Shown here: positions 38,178 through 46,725 of the stretch, piece by piece
Position numbering within the stretch: position 1 is the stretch's first letter
Layout: every line of letters begins with the position of its first letter
NCBI GenBank assembly: GCA_026129405.1
Contig: JAHCID010000005.1
Coordinates: 270,412 to 334,411 of the forward strand
Origin: a bacterium
GTDB lineage: Bacteria > Desulfobacterota > Binatia > DP-6
DNA: 64,000 bases
Direction: 5' to 3'
Notes under the pieces: generated by a model
Told to the model about the DNA's origin: nothing
Databases searched by the model: none
The model's input: the letters and a program-made list of their open reading frames with translations, nothing else
Program-made: the position numbers and the translations under genes

Positions 38178-39659
38178 ATGCCGGACGACCACGAGCAGAT
38201 CGTGGTCAGGCGGCGGAAGCTGGACGCGCTCCGCGCGCGCGGCATCACCCCGTATCCGAACGGGTTCCGCCCTGACCATACCGCCGCCGAGGTGCATGCG
38301 CGCTTCGGCGGGCTCGACGACGCCGGTCTGGCCGCGGCGCTCGACGTCGCCGTGGGTGGACGCGTGCTCGCGGTGCGCGACTTCGGCAAGGCCGGCTTCC
38401 TGCGCCTCCAGGACCGCGGCGACGTGATCCAGGTGCACGCGCGTCGCGACCGCCTCTCCGAGGACGACTTCGCGCACTACCGGCAGGTCGACGTCGGTGA
38501 CCTGGTCGGGGTCACGGGGCGTCCCTTCCGCACGCGGACGGGCGAGCTGACGCTGGAAGCGCACGCCCTCGTCCATCTCGTCAAGTCGCTCCAGCCGCTG
38601 CCGGAGAAGTGGCACGGCCTCCAGGACGTCGAGGCGCGCTACCGCCAGCGCTACGTCGACCTCATCGTCAACCCCGAGGCACGCCGCATCTTCGTGCAGC
38701 GGGCGGCGATCCAGCGCTACGTGCGCGAGTTCCTCGTCGGGCGCGGCTTTCTCGAGGTCGAGACGCCGATGATGCAGCCGATCGCCGGCGGCGCGGCGGC
38801 ACGCCCGTTCGTCACGCACCACAACGCGCTCGACATCGACCTCTATCTTCGCATCGCCCCCGAGCTCTATCTGAAGCGGCTCGTGGTCGGCGGCTTCGAT
38901 CGGGTCTTCGAGATGGGCCGCGTGTTCCGCAACGAGGGCCTCTCCACGCGGCACAACCCGGAGTTCAGCCTGCTCGAGTTCTATCAGGCGTACGCCACCT
39001 ACGAGGACCTCATGGACCTCACCGAGGAGCTGTTGGTCGGGTGCGCCCGGGCCGTGACCGGCGGGCTCCAGGTGACGTGGGGCGAGATGGCGATCGATCT
39101 CACGCCGCCCTGGCCGCGGCGGTCGATGGCGGAGCTGGTCGGGGAGCGGGCGGGCATCCCGGCCGAGCGCCTCCTCGACGCGGACGTGGTGCGGGACCTC
39201 GCGCAGCGCACCGGCGGCATCGAGCGCGCGAGCATGACGCCCGGCGAGCTGCTCGGCCTCTGCTTCGAGCGTCTCGTCGAGCCGCACCTGATCCAGCCGA
39301 CGTTCGTCACGCAGTTTCCGGTCGAGCTCTCGCCGCTCGCGCGGCGCAACGACGCCGACCCGCGCGTCGTCGACCGCTTCGAGCTGTTCGTCGGGCAAAA
39401 GGAGCTGGCGAACGCCTTCTCCGAGCTGAACGATCCCGACGACCAGCGGGCGCGCTTCGAGGGGCAGCTCCAGGCGCGCGCGGCGGGCGACGAAGAGGCG
39501 CACGCGATGGACGACGACTACGTCCGCGCCCTCGAGTACGGCATGCCGCCGACGGCCGGTGAGGGCATCGGCATCGACCGCCTCGTCATGTTGCTCACCG
39601 GCGCGACGAGCATTCGCGAGGTCATCCTCTTTCCGCAGCTGCGGCCGGAGCGCGCGTGA
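38178..39659 (+). CDS. lysS: lysyl-tRNA synthetase, class II
   Basis: 493 aa from the ATG at 38178. The OB-fold anticodon domain spans ~55-150 (RVLAVRDFGKAGFLRLQD). Catalytic class II motifs: motif 1 around FLEVETPMMQPIAGGAAARPF, motif 2 FEMGRVFRNEG then HNPEFSLLEFY, motif 3 GEGIGIDRLVML near the C-terminus. It charges tRNA-Lys in the cytoplasm. The next gene starts within its stop (GTGA), which links translation of lysS to the lipoprotein-export genes, an order common in several proteobacterial groups. Confidence 0.97.
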   Translation: MPDDHEQIVVRRRKLDALRARGITPYPNGFRPDHTAAEVHARFGGLDDAGLAAALDVAVGGRVLAVRDFGKAGFLRLQDRGDVIQVHARRDRLSEDDFAHYRQVDVGDLVGVTGRPFRTRTGELTLEAHALVHLVKSLQPLPEKWHGLQDVEARYRQRYVDLIVNPEARRIFVQRAAIQRYVREFLVGRGFLEVETPMMQPIAGGAAARPFVTHHNALDIDLYLRIAPELYLKRLVVGGFDRVFEMGRVFRNEGLSTRHNPEFSLLEFYQAYATYEDLMDLTEELLVGCARAVTGGLQVTWGEMAIDLTPPWPRRSMAELVGERAGIPAERLLDADVVRDLAQRTGGIERASMTPGELLGLCFERLVEPHLIQPTFVTQFPVELSPLARRNDADPRVVDRFELFVGQKELANAFSELNDPDDQRARFEGQLQARAAGDEEAHAMDDDYVRALEYGMPPTAGEGIGIDRLVMLLTGATSIREVILFPQLRPERA

Positions 39660-40921
39660 GCTGGGAGCTGATGGTCGGCGTCCGCTACCTGCGCTCGCGG
39701 CGGCGCGGGGGCCTGCTGTCGCTGATCTCGGCGCTGTCGCTCGCCGGCGTGACGATCGGGGTCGCCACGCTGCTGATCGTCCTCGCGGTGATGACCGGCC
39801 TCGAGGTCGAGCTGCGCAAGAAGATCCTCGGCTTCAACCCGCACGTCACCGTGCAGAGCTATGCCGGGCCGGTGGAGCAGTGGCAGGACGCGCTCGCCAA
39901 GGTGCGGGCGGTGCCCGACGTCATGGCGGCGGCGCCGGTGGTCTACGGCCAGGCGATGGTCGGGATCGGCCGCACGGTGTCCGGCGTGGTCGTTCGCGGC
40001 ATCGATCCGAGCTCGGTGGGCGGCGTGATCGAGCTTGAGAATCATCTCGCGCGCGGCAGCATGGAAGGCCTGAAGACGCCCCACCGCATCCCGCGCGAGG
40101 AGTCGGAGGGCGGCGGGTTCGTCGAGCTGCCCGGCCTGCTGGTCGGGCAGGAGCTGGCGCGCCAGCTCGGCGTCGGCCCGGGCGACGTCGTCAACGTGAT
40201 CTCGCCCCTGGCGACGCCGACGCCCGCCGGCATGGTGCCGCGCCTGAAGCGCTTCGTCGTCGGCGGCGTGTTCGACTCCGGCATGTTCGATTACGACGCC
40301 ACCCTCGTCTACATGAACCTCGCGGACGCGCAGCGCTTCTTCGATCTCGGCGAGGGCATCGGCGGCATCGAGGTGCGGGTGAAGGACGTCTACGACGCGC
40401 GCACCGCGGCGCGCGCCGTCGAGGACGCGCTGGGCGGCTTCCCGTACCGGGCGCGCGACTGGATGGAGCAGAACCGCAACCTCTTCTCCGCGCTGCGGCT
40501 GGAGAAGGTGGTCTACGCGATCGTGCTCTGTCTCATCGTCGTGGTGGCGGCGTTCAACATCCTCGCCTCGCTGACGATGCTCGTGAAGGAGAAGCGCCGC
40601 GACATCGCGGTCCTCAAGTCGATGGGGGCGTCCGGCGCGGCGATCGGGCGCGTCTTCATCCTGAACGGCGCCGTGATCGGCGTCGCGGGCACCGTGCTCG
40701 GCAACCTCCTCGGCCTCGCCGGCTGCTGGCTCCTCGCGCGCTATCAGTTCGTCGAGCTGCCGAAGGACGTCTTCCTCGTCACCACGCTCCCGGTGCGCAT
40801 GGAGCCGGCGAACTTCCTCGTCGTGGCGCTGGTGGCGGTGGGCATCTGTCTCGTGGCGGCGCTCTCCCCCGCCCGACGGGCGGCGAATCTGGTCCCCGTC
40901 GAGGTGATCCGATATGAGTAG
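39656..40921 (+). CDS. lolC: lipoprotein-releasing ABC transporter permease (LolC/LolE family)
   Basis: 421 aa from the GTG at 39656. One N-terminal membrane span (~18-45, SALSLAGVTIGVATLLIVLAV), a large periplasmic domain (~50-270), then three C-terminal spans (from ~280: VVYAIVLCLIVVVAAFNILASL, the segment after MGASGAAIGR, and FLVVALVAVGICLVAAL). The coupling motif KRRDIAVLKSMGAS is the LolC/E and MacB hallmark. With LolD it extracts lipoproteins from the inner membrane for LolA. Only one permease gene is present, so it probably works as a homodimer (LolF-like). Six bases separate it from lolD. Confidence 0.92.
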   Translation: MSWELMVGVRYLRSRRRGGLLSLISALSLAGVTIGVATLLIVLAVMTGLEVELRKKILGFNPHVTVQSYAGPVEQWQDALAKVRAVPDVMAAAPVVYGQAMVGIGRTVSGVVVRGIDPSSVGGVIELENHLARGSMEGLKTPHRIPREESEGGGFVELPGLLVGQELARQLGVGPGDVVNVISPLATPTPAGMVPRLKRFVVGGVFDSGMFDYDATLVYMNLADAQRFFDLGEGIGGIEVRVKDVYDARTAARAVEDALGGFPYRARDWMEQNRNLFSALRLEKVVYAIVLCLIVVVAAFNILASLTMLVKEKRRDIAVLKSMGASGAAIGRVFILNGAVIGVAGTVLGNLLGLAGCWLLARYQFVELPKDVFLVTTLPVRMEPANFLVVALVAVGICLVAALSPARRAANLVPVEVIRYE

Positions 40922-40927
40922 CGCCGC

Positions 40928-41659
40928 ATGTCGGGCCGCATGACCCCGCTCGTGCAGGCGGAGGGCCTGGGGAAGACCTATGTCGACGGTCCGACCGAGG
41001 TGCAGGTGCTGCGGGGGCTCGACCTCCTCGTCGCACCCGGCGAGTCCGTGGCGATCATGGGCGAGTCGGGCGTCGGCAAGAGCACGCTGCTCCACATCCT
41101 CGGGCTGCTCGACGCGCCGAACGGCGGCCGGCTCCTGTTCGACGGCACCGACGTGCTCCGGCTCTCCGAGTCCGAGCAGGCGGCGCTGCGCAATCGGGCG
41201 GTGGGCTTCGTCTTCCAGTTCCATCATCTGCTCCCCGACTTCACGGCCCTCGAGAACGTGATGCTGCCCGCGCTGATCGGCCGCGAGCCGCTGCGCGGCG
41301 CACGGGAGCGCGCCGAGGCGCTGCTCGCGCGCGTCGGCCTCGGCGATCGCCGCGAGCACCGTCCGGGCGAGATGTCCGGCGGCGAGCAGCAGCGCGTCGC
41401 CGTGGCGCGCGCGATGATGCGGCGGCCGCGTCTCCTCCTCGCCGACGAGCCGACGGGCAGCCTCGACCCTGCGACGGGCGAGCGGGTCCAGGCCCTCATG
41501 ATGGAGCTGAACGCCGCGGCCGGATCGGCGCTGGTCGTCGCCACGCACAACGCCCGGCTCGCGGCGACGATGGGACGCACGCTGCGTCTCGTCGACGGGC
41601 GGCTCGAGGAGAGCACGGCGCAGGTCGAGGGGCTGCGGGGGACGGCGGGCGGCGTGTGA
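40928..41659 (+). CDS. lolD: lipoprotein-releasing ATP-binding protein LolD
   Basis: 243 aa. Walker A GESGVGKST at residues 45-53 (Val replaces the usual Ser at the third position), Q-loop FVFQFHHLLPDF, signature MSGGEQQRVAVARA, Walker B LLLADEPTGSLD and the H-loop THNARLA are complete. It powers the LolC/E permease encoded just upstream. The start ATG at 40928 is followed by a second in-frame ATG at 40940 that could also serve. Its stop overlaps an in-frame leader of bamA. Confidence 0.95.
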   Translation: MSGRMTPLVQAEGLGKTYVDGPTEVQVLRGLDLLVAPGESVAIMGESGVGKSTLLHILGLLDAPNGGRLLFDGTDVLRLSESEQAALRNRAVGFVFQFHHLLPDFTALENVMLPALIGREPLRGARERAEALLARVGLGDRREHRPGEMSGGEQQRVAVARAMMRRPRLLLADEPTGSLDPATGERVQALMMELNAAAGSALVVATHNARLAATMGRTLRLVDGRLEESTAQVEGLRGTAGGV

Positions 41660-41694
41660 TGGGCGGGTTCGGTGCAGAGACACGAGGGAGCGGT

Positions 41695-44118
41695 ATGGGG
41701 CGGAACGTCTCGGGGGTGATCGGGCTCGCGATGGCGCTCGGGCTGGCGCTGGCGCCGGGCGTCTGGGCCCAGGGCACGGCGCCGGCGCGGCGTGCGCCGG
41801 GCGCGCCGAAGCCCGCGCAGCCGGAGCCGGCCGCCCAGGCGACGGGGCAGCCCGTCGTCCGTATCGTCGTCGACGGCAACGTCCGCGTCGAGGAGGACGC
41901 GATCCGCGTCCACATGAAGACGCGCGACGGGCAGCCCTTCTCGCAAGAGGCGCTCGACGAGGACATCAAGGCCGTCTACCGGATGGGCTTCTTCGATCAG
42001 GTGACGGCCGAGGTGACGCCCGATCCCGGCGGCAAGGGCGTCGACGTGGTCTTCACGGTGAAGGAGCGGCCGCTCGTCCGCGCCGTCACGCTCGAAGGCA
42101 ACGACAAGCTCACCAAGGAGGAGCTCGACGGCGCCCTGCGCGTGCGCCCGCACACCATCCTCGACGCCGAGAAGGCGCGCCAGGGCATCGAGGCGGCGAA
42201 GAAGCTCTACGCCGAGAAGGGCTATCTCGACGCGCGCATCACCTACACGACGACGCCCGTGGGCGAGAACGAGGTCGACGTCGTCTACACGATCGAGGAG
42301 CAGGAGCCGGTTCGCGTCCAGGAGATCGAGTTCGAGGGCAACGAGGCGTTCTCGGACCGCCAGCTGAGCCGCCTGCTCCAGACCCAGGAGGAGTGGATCC
42401 TCACGCCCTTCACCGGCGCCGGCAACCTCAACAAGGACGTCCTGCGCACCGACGTCGAGCGCCTCACCGCGTTCTACTACGACAACGGCTACGTCACCGT
42501 GCGCATCGACGAGCCGCAGATCGAGCGCAGCGACGCGGGCCTCAAGATCACCATCAAGATCGACGAGGGCGACCAGTTCAACGTCGGCAGGGTCGGCATC
42601 GAGGGCAGGGATCTGCCGCCCGACGTCGACGCCATGGCCGGCAGCCTCACCACCAAGTCGGGCGAGACGTTCAGCGCCAGCACCCTGCGCCAGGACGTCC
42701 AGACGCTCACCGAGCGGCTCTCCGAAGACGGCTTCGCGTTCGCGAGCATCGAGCCGGCCACGACGATCGAGCCGGAGGCGAAGACCGTCGACGTGATCTT
42801 CGAGGTCGAGCGCGGCAAGCCCGTCGTCGTCGACAAGATCGAGGTCACCGGCAACACCAAGACGCGCGACTACGTCGTGCGGCGCGAGATGCGGCTCCAG
42901 GAGCAGGAGCTGTTCTCCGGCACCCGGCTGCGCAAGAGCCGCGAGGCGCTCCAGCGCCTCGGCTTCTTCAACGAGGTCAACGTCACGACGCGCAAGGCGC
43001 CGGCGTCGGAAGACCGCATGGACGTCGTCGTGGACGTGAAGGAGGCGCAGACCGGCGCCTTCAGCGCCGGCGCCGGCTTCAGCTCGGCGGACTCGCTGCT
43101 CTTCAACGTCCGCATCCAGGAGAACAATCTCTTCGGCCGCGGCCAGCGCCTGGTCCTCAACGCCGACGTCGGCTCCATCCGTCGCAACATCATCCTGTCC
43201 TTCACCGAGCCGTACTTCATGGGCACCCCGCTCACGGCGGGCTTCGATGTGTTCAGCTGGCGGCTGCGGTTCGAGGACTTCGCCCGCGACGGTACGGGCG
43301 GCGGCGTGCAGTTCACGTATCCCGTCACCGCCTTCGGATGGGACTCGCTCTGGGGCTTCCCGCTCGACGAGGTGCGTATCGGCGCCGACTATCGGCTCGA
43401 GCGCGCGGCGATCGAGGACATCGACTTCGACGCCACCGCCTCGATCCGCGCGGAAGAGGGCAGCAGCCTGATCAGCAGCATCACGCCGCGCATCTCGCGC
43501 AACACCCTGAACCACTTCTTCGACCCGACGTCCGGCTCGGTGCAGGACCTCTCGATCGAGATCGCGGGGCTCGGCGGCGAGCAGTTCTACAAGGCCGAAG
43601 CGCGCTCGCGCTGGTACTGGACGTTCCTCAAGACGAAGACCTTCGGCGACTTCACCTACTCGCTGGGCGCGACGGCGGGCTACGGCGTCGGCAACGCGGG
43701 TGCGGACGGCGACGAGCTGCCGCTGTTCGAGCGCTACTTCCCCGGAGGCATCAACTCCATCCGCGGCTTCGAGACCCGCACCCTGGGTCCGCGCGAGCTG
43801 CGCAAGAACCGCTACGGCACCGTAATCTCGTCGTCGCCCATCGGCGGCAGCTCGCAGTTCATCCTGAACAACGAGGTCATCTTTCCGCTGGTGCCCAGCA
43901 TCGGCCTGAAGGGCGTCGTCTTCGTCGATGCCGGCAACGCCTACGGCGGCGACCAGGACATCTCGCTCGACAACACGCGGGCCGCGGCGGGCGGCGGCGT
44001 CCGCTGGCTCTCGCCGCTCGGCCCCCTGCGGGTCGAGCTCGGCGTGCCGATCAAGGACAAGAAGCGGGATCAGACCAGCCTGCTCCTCTTCTCGTTCGGC
44101 GGCCCGTTCCAGTTCTGA
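41695..44118 (+). CDS. bamA: outer-membrane protein assembly factor BamA
   Basis: 807 aa from the ATG at 41695, chosen because GAGGGAG precedes it by ~5 bases and it begins a signal peptide (ending GVWAQG); in-frame starts from 41656 are possible but add residues before the signal. Five POTRA domains (~50-410) show the repeating (I/V)xxxGNxxxxxxxI pattern (VRIVVDGNVRVEEDAI, VTLEGNDKLTKEEL, IEFEGNEAFSDRQL, VGIEGRDLPPDVD, IEVTGNTKTRDYV). The 16-strand barrel follows, with IRGFETRTLGP as the L6 (V/I)RGF motif and a terminal Phe. It inserts beta-barrel proteins into the outer membrane. Confidence 0.97.
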   Translation: MGRNVSGVIGLAMALGLALAPGVWAQGTAPARRAPGAPKPAQPEPAAQATGQPVVRIVVDGNVRVEEDAIRVHMKTRDGQPFSQEALDEDIKAVYRMGFFDQVTAEVTPDPGGKGVDVVFTVKERPLVRAVTLEGNDKLTKEELDGALRVRPHTILDAEKARQGIEAAKKLYAEKGYLDARITYTTTPVGENEVDVVYTIEEQEPVRVQEIEFEGNEAFSDRQLSRLLQTQEEWILTPFTGAGNLNKDVLRTDVERLTAFYYDNGYVTVRIDEPQIERSDAGLKITIKIDEGDQFNVGRVGIEGRDLPPDVDAMAGSLTTKSGETFSASTLRQDVQTLTERLSEDGFAFASIEPATTIEPEAKTVDVIFEVERGKPVVVDKIEVTGNTKTRDYVVRREMRLQEQELFSGTRLRKSREALQRLGFFNEVNVTTRKAPASEDRMDVVVDVKEAQTGAFSAGAGFSSADSLLFNVRIQENNLFGRGQRLVLNADVGSIRRNIILSFTEPYFMGTPLTAGFDVFSWRLRFEDFARDGTGGGVQFTYPVTAFGWDSLWGFPLDEVRIGADYRLERAAIEDIDFDATASIRAEEGSSLISSITPRISRNTLNHFFDPTSGSVQDLSIEIAGLGGEQFYKAEARSRWYWTFLKTKTFGDFTYSLGATAGYGVGNAGADGDELPLFERYFPGGINSIRGFETRTLGPRELRKNRYGTVISSSPIGGSSQFILNNEVIFPLVPSIGLKGVVFVDAGNAYGGDQDISLDNTRAAAGGGVRWLSPLGPLRVELGVPIKDKKRDQTSLLLFSFGGPFQF

Positions 44119-44143
44119 TTTTCTCGGGAGGAGAACACACAGC

Positions 44144-44731
44144 ATGCGTCGGACGGACCGGATCGGGGCCCACTGGGCCCGGGGGGCCGCGCTCGTCGTG
44201 GCCGGCGTGCTCGCGTGTGCCGGCGTGGCACGCGCGGACAGCAAGGTGGGCATCGTCGACATGCAGCGCGCGCTCAACGAGTGCGACGCCGGGCGGCGAG
44301 CCAAGGATCAGGTGAAGTCGAAGTTCGAGCGCGCGCAGAATCAGCTGAAGAACCAGCGCGAGGAGCTCGATCGGGCGCGCGAGGACTACGAGAAGCGCGC
44401 CACCGTGATGCGCGAGGAGCAGCGCCGCGACCTGGAGAAGGATCTCGAGGGGCGCACGCTCGACTTCAAGCGCAAGTATGAGGACTTCCAGCGCGACCTG
44501 AAGCGCACCGACGCGGAGCTGACGTCGGGGATCGTCGAGGAACTCTACAACATCGTCGCCGACTACGGACAGCAGCAGCAGTACACGTTCATCCTCGAAG
44601 CCTCGAGCGGGGCGCTGCTCTACGGCGAGAAGTCGCTCGACATCACCGACGAGATCATCCGCCTGCACAACGGCGGCGCCGGCCGCGGCAGCGGCGGCAA
44701 GCGCGCGCCCTCGCGCCGCGGGGACGAATAG
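44144..44731 (+). CDS. skp: Skp/OmpH-family periplasmic chaperone
   Basis: 195 aa. ATG at 44144 with GGGAGGAG upstream. Signal peptide to ~residue 31 (ending GVARAD). The mature part starts KVGIVDMQRALNECDAG and continues as a long charged coiled coil (~55-140), the arms of the Skp jellyfish, before a small beta segment (QQQYTFILEASSGALLYG) and DITDEIIRLHN. It holds unfolded outer-membrane proteins on their way to BamA. The Gly/Arg-rich tail is longer than usual. Directly downstream of bamA, as in most genomes. Confidence 0.93.
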   Translation: MRRTDRIGAHWARGAALVVAGVLACAGVARADSKVGIVDMQRALNECDAGRRAKDQVKSKFERAQNQLKNQREELDRAREDYEKRATVMREEQRRDLEKDLEGRTLDFKRKYEDFQRDLKRTDAELTSGIVEELYNIVADYGQQQQYTFILEASSGALLYGEKSLDITDEIIRLHNGGAGRGSGGKRAPSRRGDE

Positions 44732-44737
44732 GGCTCC

Positions 44738-45904
44738 GTGCAGCACCGTGGTGCAACGCCCGCGTTCCCGTACCCGCTGCTCGACCGCGTGCTCGAGGTC
44801 GAGGCGGGGGTGCGGGGGCGCGCGGCGAAGCTCGTCTCGTCCAACGAGCCGTACTTCGTCGGACACTTCCCGGGCGTGCCGGTCATGCCCGGCGTGCTCC
44901 TGTGCGAGGCGCTCGCGCAGCTCGGCGCGGCGGTGACGGGCGAGGAGGACGCGACCCTCGCCTCGGTGGAGCGGGCCCGCTTCCGCCGGCCCGTCGTGCC
45001 GGGCGACGCCCTTCGTCTGGAGGTCGAAGCGCTCTCGGCAGGCCCCCCGGCCCGCCTGCGCGGGACGATCACCTCGGCCGACGCGGCGGTCGCGGAGGTC
45101 CTGTTCACGCTCGCGGTGCCGGAGGGGGCGCGCATCCATCCCACGGCCGTCGTCTCGCCACGCGCCGAGCTGGCCGCCGGGGTGCGCGTCGGCGCCTACG
45201 CCGTGGTCGGGCCCCACGTGGTGGTGGGGCCGGACACCCGGATCGCGCCGCACGCGGTGGTCGACGGACGCACCACCCTCGGGGCGCGCAACCGCATCTT
45301 CTCCTTCGCCAGCGTCGGCACCGTGCCCCAGGACCTCAAGTACCGCGGCGAGCCGAGCACGCTCGTGGTGGGTGACGACAACCTCGTGCGGGAGTACGTA
45401 TCGCTGAACCCCGGGACCACCGGGGGCGGCATGGAGACGCGTATCGGCAATGGCTGTCTCTTCATGGTGTCGTCGCACGTCGCGCACGACTGCCGGGTGG
45501 GAGACCACGTGATCCTCGCCAACGGGGCGGCGCTGGGCGGCCACGTCACCGTGGAGTCGTACGCGATCGTCAACGGGCTCGCCGGCGTGCATCAGTTCGT
45601 GCGGGTCGGCGAGTCGGCGTTCTGCGCGGCGGGCGCCATGGTGTCGCAGGACGTGCCGCCGTTCTGCACGGTCGCCGGCGATCGGGCGCGGCTGTACGGG
45701 CTGAACCTCCTCGGGCTGCGCCGGCGCGGCTTCGAGACCGACACGATCGTAGCGCTGAAGCGCGCCTACCGCCTGCTGTTCCTCGGCCGCAGCGCGCAGC
45801 GTGAGGCGCTCGAGCGCACCGAGGCCGAGCTCGGGCAGGTCCCGGAGGTGGCGCGGATGGTCGGCTTCGTGCGGGCTTCGGAGCGGGGGGTCTGTCGGGC
45901 GTGA
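44738..45904 (+). CDS. lpxA: FabZ-LpxA fusion: dehydratase plus UDP-GlcNAc acyltransferase
   Basis: 388 aa from the GTG at 44738. Residues 1-~128 are a hot-dog FabZ domain with VGHFPGVPVMPG (catalytic His43) and CEALAQLGA (Glu57); the His-Glu spacing of 14 equals that of FabZ. Residues ~131-388 are LpxA: left-handed-helix hexapeptides from IHPTAVVSP, active-site SSHVAHDC (His250, the counterpart of E. coli His125), VHQFVRVG, and the C-terminal helical region from LNLLGLRRRGF. FabZ dehydrates 3-hydroxyacyl-ACP; LpxA uses the same 3-hydroxyacyl-ACP to acylate UDP-GlcNAc. Both active sites look intact in one chain. No lpxD lies between skp and this gene, where it usually sits. Confidence 0.92.
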   Translation: MQHRGATPAFPYPLLDRVLEVEAGVRGRAAKLVSSNEPYFVGHFPGVPVMPGVLLCEALAQLGAAVTGEEDATLASVERARFRRPVVPGDALRLEVEALSAGPPARLRGTITSADAAVAEVLFTLAVPEGARIHPTAVVSPRAELAAGVRVGAYAVVGPHVVVGPDTRIAPHAVVDGRTTLGARNRIFSFASVGTVPQDLKYRGEPSTLVVGDDNLVREYVSLNPGTTGGGMETRIGNGCLFMVSSHVAHDCRVGDHVILANGAALGGHVTVESYAIVNGLAGVHQFVRVGESAFCAAGAMVSQDVPPFCTVAGDRARLYGLNLLGLRRRGFETDTIVALKRAYRLLFLGRSAQREALERTEAELGQVPEVARMVGFVRASERGVCRA

Positions 45905-46725
45905 GCGAGCGCATCGGCCTCATCGCCGGCAGCGGCCGGTTCCCTGTCCTGTTCGCCGAGACGGCGCGCCGCAACGGCGTGAAGGTCGTGGCCGTGGCCC
46001 ACGGCGGCGAGACCGACGAGCGTCTCGCCGCGGTGGTCGACTCGATCACCTGGGTAGTGCCCGGCCAGCTGGAGGCGCTCATCGCGGCGTTGAAGGCGGG
46101 CGGCGTGCGACGGACCGTCATGGTCGGCGGCATCGCCAAGCCGAAGCTGTTCCGCGAGTTCCAGCCCGACGCGCGCGCGCTCGCCGCCATCATGCGCGTC
46201 GGCAAGCTGCGCGACGACCTCCTCCTGCGCGCGCTCGCGGAGGAGCTCGAGTCGGAGGGGATCGCGGTCGTCGAGTCCACGCTGTTCCTCCAGGAGATCG
46301 TGCCGCAGCCCGGCGTGCTGTCGCGGCGCGTGCCCACCGAGGAGGAGTGGCAGGACATCCGTTTCGGCTTCCGCGCCGCGAAGCTGATCGGCCAGTTCGA
46401 CATCGGCCAGAGCGTCGTCGTGCGCGGCGGCGCCGTGGTCGCCGTCGAGGGCATCGAAGGCACGGATGCGACGATCCGCCGCGCCGGCCATCTCGTGAAC
46501 GGCGACATCGTCGTGGTGAAGGCCTGCAAGCCCACCCAGGACCTGCGCTTCGATCTGCCGGCGATCGGCCCCGAGACGATCCGCACCATCGTCGAGATGC
46601 GCGGGCGCGTGCTCGCCGTCGAGGCCGGGCGGACGGTGGTGCTCGACCGCGCCGAGATGCTGGCGCTCGCCGATGCCGCCGAGCTCGCCGTCGTGGCGGT
46701 CGATCCGGCGAAGGAGGCGCCATGA
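45901..46725 (+). CDS. lpxI: UDP-2,3-diacylglucosamine pyrophosphatase LpxI
   Basis: 274 aa from the GTG at 45901, coupled to lpxA (GTGA). The N-terminal LIAGSGRFPVLFAE and the C-terminal block with EGIEGTDATIRRAG and VVVKACKPTQDLRFDLPAIG are diagnostic of LpxI (DUF1009), where the Asp in GTD is catalytic. LpxI cleaves UDP-2,3-diacyl-GlcN to lipid X by attack on the alpha-phosphate, replacing LpxH in alphaproteobacteria, deltaproteobacteria and others. Coupled to the oxidoreductase downstream (ATGA). Confidence 0.95.
   Translation: MSERIGLIAGSGRFPVLFAETARRNGVKVVAVAHGGETDERLAAVVDSITWVVPGQLEALIAALKAGGVRRTVMVGGIAKPKLFREFQPDARALAAIMRVGKLRDDLLLRALAEELESEGIAVVESTLFLQEIVPQPGVLSRRVPTEEEWQDIRFGFRAAKLIGQFDIGQSVVVRGGAVVAVEGIEGTDATIRRAGHLVNGDIVVVKACKPTQDLRFDLPAIGPETIRTIVEMRGRVLAVEAGRTVVLDRAEMLALADAAELAVVAVDPAKEAP

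Noticed and set aside
41224-44304. 1026-codon open frame on the minus strand opposite bamA
   Set aside because: Shadow frame; bamA on the other strand has five POTRA domains and a barrel.
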